64,000 nucleotides of DNA, taken from NCBI GenBank assembly GCA_947561395.2, contig OX387190.1, positions 14,192,858 through 14,256,857 of the forward strand, read 5' to 3'. Positions 35,281-46,051 of this stretch are shown piece after piece. Numbering within the stretch: the stretch's first letter is position 1; every line of letters begins with the position of its first letter. Source of the DNA: Buxus sempervirens. Its lineage: Eukaryota; Streptophyta; Magnoliopsida; Buxales; Buxaceae. The notes below the pieces were generated by a model. That model was not told the origin of the DNA. It did no database searches and saw only the letters and a list, made by a program, of their open reading frames with translations. The position numbers and the translations under genes were made by a program.

Positions 35281-35987
35281 CAGATGCCTAAAATATTTTT
35301 GATTTCCCCTTAGGTGTTTTTGAGTTAAAAAGAGGCTCAAATTGCTTTCAAGGAGATGATTTATTTAAAATTTTCCTTTCACTTGATTTTTAAATGATTA
35401 TTTGCTTGGAATTCAAAGGTTTCCAAGTGACCCAATTGCTCTTTGGGGAGCAATCTTAAAAGTTTGAATACTTTATGATTAAAGACTTCTTATTTAAAGA
35501 TTGATTGGATTTTGCTCCATTTTAGGAATGAATTGGGCTTCCTCTGCATTGGATTGAATTTTAAGCTTGAAATATGTTTTTTAAAGTTTATGGTCATTTC
35601 CAAATTCAATTCTTAGGGTTGAAGTAAGATTGGGTTGGTTATTTGGACCAATTTTCTTTTGATCATTTACTTCACTTAAAATGGGTTAAGCGGTCAAATT
35701 GGATGAAAAGAGCCCAATATGGACTTAACCCCCGAATTGAGGTGCTTGACCTGTTTTTTGGTTTGAACCAACTTTTATTTTGTCATTTTCACCTTTGAGT
35801 TGAGTTAATTTATTCAATTTTGGTGAATATGTTCAAAATGATCGTAATCTTTTGATTTGGGTGCATTTGGAATGGTTTAAATGACATTTATCTTATTTGG
35901 AACCTCTGCCCATTTGCTTGTATGACTTAGGGATGAAAGGACCCAGAAATGTTTGATAAGCAAGGCTGGAACAGAATTTCGGCTTAA

Positions 35988-36074
35988 AACTGTGTATTCA
36001 AGATGGTTCGGCTAAAACCGTATCCAAACTGCGGTTGCAGCAAAAATGCAGGCAACCGCATACTCAGGACGGTT
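35988..36074. promoter_or_regulatory. Three dyads (AA...TT type) in the leader of element 2
   Basis: Dyads at 35988-36008 (degenerate CTG...TGG), 36016-36036 and 36054-36074, all with an 11-base spacer. The position corresponds to the GTAT-type cluster at 15484-15625 in the leader of element 1. Confidence 0.7.
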
Positions 36075-36858
36075 TTAAGCCAGAAATCAGATTTTCGAAT
36101 TGTTTCTTTTTCCAATTGGTTTTATTAGCTTGATTACTTGCCCAAACTCACTGTTCACCATTGGGTGGCTTCCAGACTGCCCCAAATTGGGCATTTGACA
36201 CATCAAATGGTACTAAAAACCCACATATACCATGAACTATATGAGATTGCATAAGGGCATTACAAACATACATGAAAAGATCCCTTACAATAAAGGAAAT
36301 GAATTATAATACAAAATTTGCCTTCAAGGGCATGAACCAAAAATAAAAGTACAATTTAGCCTTCTTGGGTTTGAGAATGAGGAAGAAATAAATCCTAAAA
36401 TAAAATTAGAGGATGCCCTCTGCATCAGCAGCTCCTGGGTGTCATTCCCATACAACTTTCCTGTAAAAAAGAGGATTAGTAATATTTAAACAAGGAGGGC
36501 CTAGGCTCCCACCAAAATGGACACCCAATGCATGGATCTTGGACTTTGGGTTGCCTCCTATAGGCATTTGGGTAGAATGACACCTAAAAAGAGTAAAAAC
36601 TTTCCCTATGGGCTACACCAATCCTAGGATACAGCAGCTTTTTGGGAAAGAACAAAATCTCATCAAATGGACACCATGAGCTTGATTCTTACAAAGCATG
36701 GAGGTCACCACAAGAAATAAACTGAAAATACCTTGTTACCTCATGTTTACCTTCAAAATGGTGTCCATATCATACCTTGGGTCACCTGAGCCATGCAAAA
36801 CGGCTTTCCCTCAATTACAAACCCTTTTCCCATCGCATTTGGTTCACTTTGGCCAAAA

Positions 36859-37085
36859 TCGTGTTTCTCCACCTTCAAGCGTGGGGGTTTTGGGTTTTGG
36901 CTTATTGGCAACTTAGAGCTCAAGCCTAGTGTATGACCAGAATTCTAGATCCACCATGTCATCACATCATTGGCTCAAAGCTTCTAAGGTGAATGTTTTC
37001 ACTTTCGCTTTCTGAAGTAACGACCTCGGTGCTCCAAGCTACACACATTCTTTGTTCAACTTCCTATAGGTTATAGGTAGGCTGT
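36859..37085 (-). other. Conserved noncoding leader block of element 2
   Basis: Matches 16111-16350 of element 1 closely while flanking leader sequence is much more diverged. No reading frame is shared. Confidence 0.6.
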
Positions 37086-37673
37086 GTAAAAAAAGAAAAA
37101 GGTGCACAAGTGCATTTGAAAAAGTGGGTCACATTCATCACAACGTCCCACCCTTGCCACTCTTTTTTCCGTAGCCATGCAAGCATAACCAAAATCACCA
37201 AGGCATGATTTAGAGATCATTTTTGAAGCAAACAAACATGAGTAAAACAAGGCGATTTAAAAACGCCTAGCATGCTCATACTAAACATGTATTCACACAA
37301 GCATCATGCAAATATGAAAGCATGTTATCATGTTGTACAAAAAAACAAATAAATCATGGTGAACATGCTTGATACAAAGTAAACATCTCTCAAAATTCTG
37401 ATCTCATGCTGATGATATCAAAGTTCTAATCAAAGCATGCTTATCATGAAAATATGGCAACCTAGCATGGTAAGACTATCTAGGTCCCCTAACATGGTTT
37501 TGAGCATAACCAAAGCATCACACATCACATGCCCTATGTTCATGGGTCTTACATTCTCTAAAATAGAAGCACACAAATCAAACATGCTTATCACAAATTG
37601 ACAAAACAGCAAACAATTCATAAAAGTCAATCAAACATGCACAAGCAATCAAAACATGGCTCAATTCCTATAG

Positions 37674-37691
37674 TCCCCAGCAGAGTCGCCA
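37674..37691 (-). other. Primer-binding site of element 2
   Basis: TGGCGACTCTGCTGGGGA on the minus strand, two bases inside the LTR end, identical to that of element 1. It resembles the complement of a plant tRNA-Arg 3' end. Confidence 0.8.
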
Positions 37692-37693
37692 GT

Positions 37694-40112
37694 TGTGAGA
37701 CATGGAAATGTGTCATCTAGGATGACTTCCGATATCGTCACGCGGGGATCAATAAATGTTATGAGTCACCACCATCCATCTTAAGGTGTGAATGGACACC
37801 AAAGGGTTCATAGAAGCCAAATAGAGCCAAAGTAGCTCTAAGACAAGGAAAAATCCAGAGATTAGGTAAGGGGAATTATTTATGAGTGGGGGAAGGTGTT
37901 AGGCACCCCCACTCATCCGTCTAAGACGGTTGCCACATGCTTGCTCATGCTAAGGATTGTTTGCTAATCAAAATAGACAAAGGATGCTTAAAAGTAAGCA
38001 AAATGTAAGTGATTATTCCACATGAGTAGTCCAATGAGTTTAGACTCTCCTCATGGATATATCACTTTAGAACTTCATGAGTGAAGGAAAATCCAAGTAA
38101 AATTTGAAGCAAAACCAATTCAAAGCAAATCTGGAAAAATCATATTATGAGAACTTGAAAGCTTCGATTAACCATAACTCACTCAATTTAAATCCAAATC
38201 CAATGAAACCAAAGCCATTTGAAAACTGGTATATAGTAGAGTATACAGTAAAAATTTCAGCTCAATTTGATTTAAAATGAGAGAGAAATCCACATCTGAA
38301 ATCTGCTGTTATAACTCAGAAAAAGTGGTGAGTAGGCATTTTCAAAGTCTTATTCGTGGAGTTTGGCTCAATAAAAATCCATGAAAATTTGCATGGAAGA
38401 AGTATGTGGTGCCATCTTTCCAAAGAAATAAATCTCACACCAAACTCTATCCGGATGTGGCTTGTGTGCTCTCTCGAACAGGCCTAGAAGACCACAGATT
38501 AGCTCTGGACTATGCCAGCAAGCAGCTCTAAGTCCATCAAGCACACAGGACTCAAATCAAATCAAAATCTGCTGAAACCAGTTGGAAATGAAAATAGACT
38601 TCTCAAGGAAAACTCAGCAACTGAAATCACTCGAAACAGATTAAAACTGAGCACATGGTGCACCATCAAAGCGGCAAGTTCAGCAATCTGGGCTGAACTG
38701 ACTTACAAGCTTTGAACAGATGGTGTCAAAAATTGGTTCCATAAAAGTAAACGAAATTTTCCAGATATAAACTAGACATGCTCATCTATCACATGTCTTT
38801 GGAATCACTTAAAATTTCATCCGGAGGATGAAGTTATGAGCATTCTAAGATAGGCCATGGATGCTGCCCTGTTTTGAAGTTTTTCGAAGAGAAAACCAAA
38901 ACTAGTGTATGTGTGCAAGTGAATTCGACCAAAACACTTGAAAATCAACAAAAAAAATCTCATGAAGTTCTAGAATTCATTCTGAAGCCAATAATTTCAG
39001 ATTTCCCGTATTAAACATGGAAATCCAAGATCTAGCTTATTTGATGAAAATGGTGAAAAGTGTGTGAATAGGTGGAAATCCATTCTCTAGGAGAAGGCTG
39101 GAATCCATTGCCATTGAGAGCAAGGATTCACACAATTTCTCCAGAAGCAAATGCATAAACATCAGAAAAATCATCCATACGCTTAAAATAACCAAATAGC
39201 ATGCCCTTCATCACTTGTAGGTTCTAAGCCTAGAGGATCCATTTCTACTTTTTTTTCCTAAGGCTCTCTCTTCACGTTTTACGGCTAGAGAGGATTCCCA
39301 GGTACTTTGGAAGAGGTTTGGGACTTTAAAAATGCACAAAAGGCCTTACACTACAGAAAGGTAGAAGATGAGAGTGTAAATGTAAAGGAGAAGCAAGAAA
39401 TGTAAAAAGAGCTTTACCTTGGTAGCTTGAGCACTTGAGTGGACAATCCAGTAGAGTTCCTCTTCTTCTTGCAGAGCTTCTATGCTTCAAATTGCCAACC
39501 CTTTGCAAGAGGAGGACCCCTCTATTTATAGGTCAAGCCAAGGGTAGAAAGGTCCCAAGGGTAGGCCTAAAAACTCTTCTAGATTATTCCAATTCTCCTT
39601 GAAGGCTTGAATTGGAGTAATTTAGCAAGTTTCGGAGGGTGAAATAGGGATTTCAAGTCACTAAGAGAGAGGTAATATTCATAAATAAGGCTCAGAGATC
39701 GAGCCATTTCGCAAATCCCCGAAACAGCCAAAACCGTATACACAGTGCGATTTCCACAGAACCATCACTATATGTGCGGTTTCTATGTAAATTCACCTCA
39801 ACCGCACATACAGGGCGGTTCCAATTCAGTTACGCTCGCCATGATTGCTGTCGATGTGTCCCAATGGCCGAAGCTTCCGGAAGCCACGTGGCAGCTCACG
39901 CGATAAGCATGAACATCAACCGTGCTATGTATGTGGTTGCAACCGTACATACAGGGCGATTGAGACCAAATTCTCAAAAACCGCACATTCAGTACGGTTT
40001 GCACCATTTTGGAGTGTTTTTTAGTGTTTGACACATGTCAAGGCTCAAATAAAACATTTAAAGTTTTTTTTTAGGGTTCTCTTATATTGAGGTGCAATTT
40101 GGGGTGTCTACA
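37694..40112 (-). mobile_element. 5' LTR of element 2
   Basis: 2419 bp, minus-strand TGTAGACACCCC...GTCTCACA, followed by the PBS. TATA motif TATAAATAG at 39522-39530. U3 holds six dyads. The shared TTCACGTTTTACGGCTAG block is at 39271-39288. The outer flank is catcc (40113-40117). It is clearly related to, but well diverged from, the element 1 LTR. Confidence 0.9.
39732..39999. promoter_or_regulatory. Six dyads (AA...TT type) in U3 of the element 2 LTR
   Basis: Dyads at 39732-39752, about 39760-39781, 39800-39820, 39918-39938, 39941-39961 and 39979-39999. Five keep the 11-base spacer. The second has a 12-base spacer together with a changed triplet (CCA) and is the only exception in the window. 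All lie between the TATA motif and the LTR terminus. Confidence 0.72.
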
Positions 40113-41680
40113 CATCCAACTTTGAGGAATTTAATGTGGATTTTTCCTTACCTTTGTGAGTTAAATGACTTATTTGAGTTAGGTGTGTTGATGACATCTA
40201 GAATTTGGGACAGTTGTTGAGAGAATAGTTAATCAAAGCACATGCATAACAAAAATTTGGTAGGTTTCAATAAGAAAATGATACCTAGTTTTCTTCTTTG
40301 TTTGCCTCCTTAAGATATATTCTTACTGGAACTGGCTCACATAATGGTAGGAAAGCCCAAATTATTACCTTCTTTAGGCATCTCTATGTCAAGCATTTCA
40401 CCAAATTGAGAGCATGATCTCTCGGTAACCCATGAGACACCAAGGTCCTACCTTTCAGTGTCTCGTGTGGTTGTTTTGGCTTTTTCTATTTGGCCGTCAA
40501 CATCATTTGTTTGTTGCATTTTTGGAATTGTCTTTACTGATAGGGATGAAGTCCTCGAAGCCATGTTATAAACATGGGACAGATATTTTTTTTTTGTTTT
40601 AGGCTGCATCAGACTTGGGTCATGGGCATTGCGTGGCACAAACATGGCTATATCTATCTACTTACCTACTAGATCTACTAGGTTTTCTCAGAGTGGATAT
40701 AAAGAGACTCAATATCATATGCAGTAAAAATTTTTAAGAAAAAAAAAAACATGTGAAGCAAGCTTTTGATTGGCTCATGAGCATTAAAATATTTTACAAG
40801 CATGTCATCATCATCATCAACCAGTTCCCATAAAAGTGGGGTCGGCGAAACGAATTTTTTCTCTGTATTCCGCTCTATCAAAAATCATATTTTCAGTTAA
40901 TTTACATTTTTTATGATAGACGTGGATTCCACTAATCATTGAATTTTCTAGCTCCTACTTAGTAGGTCGCATAAGTCCCATTTGTGGTTGAGCCAATCTA
41001 CTTATAATGTTTATGTCCAATATGAGTCTACATAATGTTTGTAGATAAGGATGGGATGAGATGTCACCCAATTAATCTCCTTATTTCATTAATCATGACA
41101 GGTTGTTAGGTGCAACTAGAAGAAGAAAAGTGAAGCGGTCTCCAAGGAGTCTTGTGAGTTTTCAGGAACAATAATCACAATGGAGATCAGTGTTTCATAA
41201 GCGTAATTGAATTGAAGGTGAATCAGTAAACAACTTTCTTTTGACTAGTGAGAGTGATTTTTGATCTGATATCTTGGGAAGAAATTTGCTCGTGTGGGTA
41301 TTGTTAAGATATCGTATTTAGGCCCTTTCATATACATAGTTACATCTTCACCTATCATCTTAAACTTTTAGGTGTAATGGTTTTTTAACAAGTATAAAGA
41401 GACTCCAATCTTCAGTTGATTAGATTCTGAGTGAGTAGATCTTACAGTTTCCAAATACTATCTTTAACCAATCTTAGAAATGGATAGAAGCTAGATACAC
41501 CATGTTATATTAAAACAAATTAAACAAACACATTAACACAACATAACATTTCTTAATCATTCATATATATAATATGTGATTGCCAGCTTAATGCATCTCT
41601 GCTAATGCATTCAGTGCTATTACAAAATAGATTAAGTTCTTATTGTATTGATATAAGGAGGCAATAACAATCAAGAAACC
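40113..41680. other. Gene-free stretch between element 2 and the reductase gene
   Basis: AT-rich DNA without a supported gene. A SINE-like 3' end is at 40800-40850; the rest shows nothing recognisable. Confidence 0.5.
40800..40870 (-). mobile_element. Probable 3' end of a tRNA-derived SINE
   Basis: On the minus strand GCCGACCCCACTTTTATGGG is followed by a short GAT-repeat tail (ATCATCATCATC on the plus strand). This resembles the 3' end of common plant SINEs (GCCGACCCCACTTAGTGGGA). The 5' part with box A/B was not found, so the copy may be truncated. Confidence 0.45.
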
Positions 41681-44628
41681 CTAAGCAAATGCTGCAAGCT
41701 TGGGCTTAGGAGGATCAACCAAGCAATTATCAAGGTGTTTATCAACAGAAGTATACTTATAATCAGGATATAACTTGGAAGCCTCTAGATCATCCTCTCT
41801 CAATTGGAAGCTTGTCTGATCCCCTTTGATGAATATGCTGTGAAGGACCGAGACAGGTATGTTATCTGGGTGTGGTAAGGCTGCAACAATATACACAAAT
41901 GATGCGATTGTTACTAAGAATTGAAGAAAAAAAAAAAAAAAGGACCCCACTTGTTCACATGTTCTTTCAATTATTTAATCTTACCATATGCACTAATTTT
42001 TAATGCACAAAAAATTATTTTCTATTAAAAACAAATATGTTTGCTATATAGGAAAAATGCATCTTGTCAATATATTTGCTTTGTTGCACATAATTTTAAA
42101 AAGGTTATACAAATATCATATATTGCACTTGACAAAATCTAGAGAACTAACAATAGATGAAACTAAACGGTCTAAAAAAAATTAAAAGAAGAAAAAAAAA
42201 TTGTTAGCCCTCAGAAATAGTGTGCCTTCTGCCTCCTGTAATCATGTGAGTATAGTGAAGGAACACTTTCCTTTCCTTTTCATTGTTTTCCTTTCATATT
42301 AATACAAAAACTTTGATGAACTTTTAATTAGGGATGGCAACCCCACCCCTAATGCTTAGGATTTGGTATGGGATAAATCGGGTTCGGATCGAGTTGGAGT
42401 TTAAATCAACCCGCCCGACCTTGAGATTAATTCATTACAATAGTATTGTAATCATATGAATAGATGTGCATAAATATATTAATTAATTAATTTGTATGTT
42501 ATTTTTTAAAAACATTAATATCCTTTTAAAGTAAGTTGGGTCAACCCCAACCCACCCTGTTACCAACTCAATAAGGTGGGTTAGGGTTTGGTATGGGCTA
42601 AATCCTTATAGGAGCGGCTTTGGGTTTGCTAGAACCCGCTCCGTTGCCATCCCTACTTTCAATGGAAAAATAATTATCTTTTAAATTTTCCTTTGATTTC
42701 TTGTAGATTCTATCTAAGCTATTTTAGATATAATATCCTGCTTACCAAGAAATTAATGAAAATAAACAATAGTGAGAATCATGGTAGCTTATAAGTGAGT
42801 TGCAATTCTTACTCTCACAAAGCTTGACAAATTCTTCTTCTGGAATGTGGGCCCTCTTTAGAATTCGTCCAGTCTTGTTTTCCCACATGGAAATCATGTC
42901 CAGCTGAGATACAATGTTTTCCGGCGGTCTACAGATGATGAGACGGTTGCGAGTCCTCGGATCATTCACGGCTTTGACTGTGTATGCGGCGACGTCTTCC
43001 TCGAAGTTCAGTACGGCTGGGCATGACATCAAAAGCAAAATAAATAGAAAGGAGATCAAAAGAAAAGTGTTTTTTTTTAAACAATTGAGCCCCCAGGGGT
43101 TTGCTATAATATCATTTGTGGATTAACAACTGGCAGTGATTTTTAATAAATTTATTTATTAAAATAACCAAAATCCTTAAATGAAACATATGAAGTGATG
43201 AAAACAAAAAGGAATTTTTAAATCGTTACTTTATGCAAATTTGAGTGGATAGGAGCCCTATAATGGAAGGACACAAATTGAATATGTTGTTTTATTGGGG
43301 ATTTGTAGTTATCATCATCATAATCCAATTCGCACTAAAGCAGCGTCGACGACAAAAATCTTGTGTCTCCATTCTGTTATGTCATAATTCATATCTTTAG
43401 TTAAAAATATACTACTAGGGTGCACATGCAATATTGTCTAACAATGGAGAAGCTGGGAGAGAACAGTTTGCAAGTGTCTAAAATGCATATGGAAAGAGAA
43501 GGGATGTAAACGGATGGAAAGAGAAGGGATGCAAACGGATGGTAAAGGAGGAGATGGGAGAGAACAGTTCGCAAATGTCTAACAATGGAGCCTTAAAAAT
43601 GGAAGGTAATGGTTTTTTAGGAAGTCAAGTATAATAGGCACGCTTCCCAAGGGGGCGCCTTGCTATAGTATAGATATAAAAATATAAATTATGGTTACAA
43701 AAAATCAACCCAAAGGTAAACGAAATCAAATTAGTGCTAGTGTACCATACATACATCAAACTTAGGGGAGCCCTTGCAGAGAGAGAGAGAGAGAGAGTGA
43801 AAGTAATTATGCAAAATTAGAGGGCAGAAGTAGAAATATGTCAAACTTGGGGGACCCTTGCAATGATCCAAAAGTTCTGCAACAGCTATCTGAGAGATAT
43901 ACCTTTGGGTTCACCACTTCCATAGACTGTAACTTCTTCCTTTTGTTCATTAGGATGGAGCAAGAAATCCACGAAGTACGCCGTAAAGGAGTTCGCCGAC
44001 ACAAAGGTATGCGGGATTCCGGCAGCTTCGGTAGCCCTTCTGATCTTCTTTTTGTTATCAAGCAAAGCTTGGAAGGGAGGGAGTCCAGTCACTCTATCCA
44101 CTTCGTTACCATATTCTGATGGCACAAATCTCTGGTAAAGGAACAACAAGACCAAAATTCTTGGACAATTAATAAATCCCGGTTGAGAATAACCAAATCC
44201 CAGATAGAATTAGGTACTGTGAGCCCATACCTTTATGTTGCCAGCTTCTTCCATCGCCTTTATGAGCTTGAGTTGCTCAAGATGTTGAGGAACTGCAAGT
44301 GTAGATATGACAATATCTAATTGTTTGAGGACTGATACAAGCTTCTCATGCTCATCCAAATCTCCCTGTTCAGATCAGATATCAACCAGGATGGGGTTGA
44401 AGGTGGTGAGGAAGCAAATTAAAGTATATGTATACACATATATACCTCAATGATGGTTACACCAAGTGACTCAAATTCTTTGTGTTGCTGTAGCTTGGAG
44501 GGGCTCGAAGTGGGCGATATCGGCCGGACGTAGACAGAGGTTGGATGACCCATGGAGACACTCGCCTTCACCATGTACTTACCCAGATATCCAGTGGCTC
44601 CAACGATGAGTATCTTGCTAAGAGCCAT
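41681..44628 (-). CDS. Eugenol/isoeugenol synthase-like NADPH-dependent reductase, five exons
   Basis: Exons (minus strand): 44628-44446, 44365-44231, 44131-43903, 43016-42813 and 41880-41681. All introns are GT-AG (80, 99, 886 and 932 bp); the first two are phase 0 and the last two phase 1. Together they give 316 residues with no internal stop, the normal family length. The NmrA/PIP-family (PCBER, isoflavone reductase, eugenol synthase) features are the NADPH loop GATGYLG near residue 10, RFVPSEYGNEVDR, the NKKKIRRATEAAGIP segment holding the family catalytic Lys, and FIKGDQTSF near the C-terminus. GLPPFQALL, the YFVDFLLHP stretch and a DPPKPK...AF end point to eugenol/isoeugenol synthases rather than PCBER. 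Those enzymes reduce coniferyl esters to phenylpropenes in the cytosol; substrate specificity cannot be read from sequence. Confidence 0.9.
42329..42655. mobile_element. hAT-like non-autonomous element in intron 4
   Basis: A 327-bp element with terminal inverted repeats TAGGGATGGCAAC / GTTGCCATCCCTA, flanked by an 8-bp near-perfect duplication (cttttaat 42321-42328, ctttcaat 42656-42663). TIRs of this kind and 8-bp duplications are typical of hAT elements. No transposase. It lies within intron 4 of the reductase gene. Confidence 0.85.
43415..43674 (-). mobile_element. Short Helitron-like element in intron 3
   Basis: On the minus strand it begins A|TCTATACTATA (43674) and ends with a small TGCA-TG-TGCA hairpin and CTAG followed by T (43415). 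These are the 5'-TC, hairpin, CTRR and A/T insertion features of Helitrons. 260 bp, non-autonomous, containing a repeated GGGATG(c/t)AAACGGATGG unit. Confidence 0.65.
43781..43798. repeat. (AG)n microsatellite in intron 3
   Basis: GAGAGAGAGAGAGAGAG run within intron 3 of the reductase gene. Confidence 0.9.
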
Positions 44629-44696
44629 GGAGCTAGCTTCTGCTTCAGGGTTAATTTCTTTCTTTGCTATGGGTATAGGACTTTGAGGTTTGTAAC

Positions 44697-44705
44697 TTAT
44701 ATAAG
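44697..44705 (-). promoter_or_regulatory. TATA box of the reductase gene
   Basis: TTATATAAG on the minus strand about 70 bp upstream of the ATG at 44628, a normal position for a plant core promoter. The SINE boundary lies about 83 bp further upstream. Confidence 0.6.
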
Positions 44706-44787
44706 GAAAGCCTTTCCCAACTACTACTGGACTTTGTACAACAAAACAAGGATTACACAAGGAAAGGGAGAAATTAAGAAGTAATTT

Positions 44788-45096
44788 CTTTTTTTTTTTG
44801 GGCAGGGGAAAAGGGAGAAAGGGGGCTACCAGCATGCCCAACCCCCTAGGCGTTACCATAGCGGCTTCCTTCCCGTTATGGAATGGTTGGATTGAGTCAT
44901 AGCTACCAACCAATTCCGCCTTAGTCGGAGGAATTGGACCGTCACCACAGCACATGAGAGCGCAATGAATCTTGTAGGCTGGGGGTCCAGTCCTTGGGAC
45001 TAACCCCTGCCTGCAAGGGGATTTGATCCCAGGACCTCCACCCCACCAAGCTTTTACCGCAAACCTACAAGACCACTGGGCCACCACTCCCGTGGT
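44788..45096 (-). mobile_element. tRNA-derived SINE upstream of the reductase gene
   Basis: A 309-bp insertion flanked by a 16-bp duplication with one mismatch (aattaagaagtaattt 44772-44787, aattgagaagtaattt 45097-45112). On the minus strand it starts with a box A-like GTGGCCCAGTGGT and a box B-like GGGATCAAATCCC and ends in a poly-A run. These pol III boxes, the A tail and the long duplication define a SINE. It sits just upstream of the reductase core promoter in the same orientation as the gene. Confidence 0.88.
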
Positions 45097-45604
45097 AATT
45101 GAGAAGTAATTTAACTGATGGCTTTGTTATATTAATAGAGAAGGGTTGTTGAGTCTTTGACTTTTTGTCTCCTACTCTTTTAATTACGTTCTTGAATATT
45201 CGTCGACGTAAGCAAACCATGACCTTTGGGTTGATAGGCTTTGTGGGCCATATATTGCAAGTCTGTCAATTTTAACTACCCCCAAGTCAACAACTAAAAA
45301 GTTGACATGTGATATGTTAATTTAGAAATGGGCTTTTTTGCATTCACGTCCTTGTATTATGCTGCATCTATATCTTCTTATTTTTAATATTTAAATTTAT
45401 ACTATTTCATTTTGTATAATATTTGAAGCTCGTACCTTCAATGTTAAAGTCTGTTAACTTTTGTTGTTTCTTTTTCTTAATTAAATAGCTACATTAAACT
45501 TCTATAAAATAAAAATATTTTGCATTTATACTTTTATATTATCTTAAATTTTTTGCTATTTAATTTTCTTTCATCTTATAGAAAATTACTTTATCTAATA
45601 TAGG

Positions 45605-46051
45605 GAAAATTAACTTTTAGTGATACTTGTTTAAAATAATTAAGATTCAATCAACAAAGCTATAAGTTTTAACTTTTAGTAAACCTTTATCAACATAATT
45701 AATTTTTAATGACATTTCACTATTACAAACGAAGTCTTCCAAGAATGCCCTTATACTACTCACTCTTAGGACTTGTACAAGCCATTTCAGACTTGTACAA
45801 GCAATAAAATGACTTGTACAAGTCAATAAATTGGTTTGTACAAGTTAATAAAATGACTTGTACCTTGAGTGAGTGACTTGTACAAGTCATTTGTGCGAGT
45901 GATGAAAGGGTATTCTTGGAATTGTTGATTTGTAATAGTAAAATGTTACTAAAATTTAATTATTTTGATAAAAGTACATTAAAATTAAAACTCAAAATTT
46001 TGCTGACTGAATCTTAATTATTTTAAAAAGTATCACTAAAAATTAATTTTC
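45605..46051. mobile_element. Long-TIR MITE with an ACTTGTACAAGT array
   Basis: A 447-bp inverted-repeat element. The outer ~80 bp of each arm match (GAAAATTAACTTTTAGTGAT versus GAAAATTAATTTTTAGTGAT, then TTAAAATAATTAAGATTCA in both). The centre (45773-45905) holds six spaced copies of the palindromic word ACTTGTACAAG or variants. The target duplication is unclear, so the superfamily is not assigned. Confidence 0.8.

Larger units (their letters stand above)
19685..40112 (-). mobile_element. Element 2: Tat/Ogre-like retrotransposon with two antisense PMD-like genes
   Basis: The second element on the minus strand has a 5' LTR (37694-40112), PBS, leader, gag from 34316, protease, RT, dual RNase H and integrase ending at 26952. 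Genes B (24236-25881) and A (21012-23766) follow on the plus strand. Its left part abuts the outer end of the element 1 LTR with no LTR or polypurine tract of its own, so element 1 most likely inserted here. The right flank after the LTR is catcc (40113-40117). Internal sequence is similar to element 1 throughout, but the half-sites of the dyads and the leader repeats differ. Confidence 0.82.

Noticed and set aside
44419..45087. N-terminal extension of the reductase up to 45087
   Set aside because: The extension is the SINE and promoter DNA; the family N-terminus is MALSKILIVGATGYLG at 44628.
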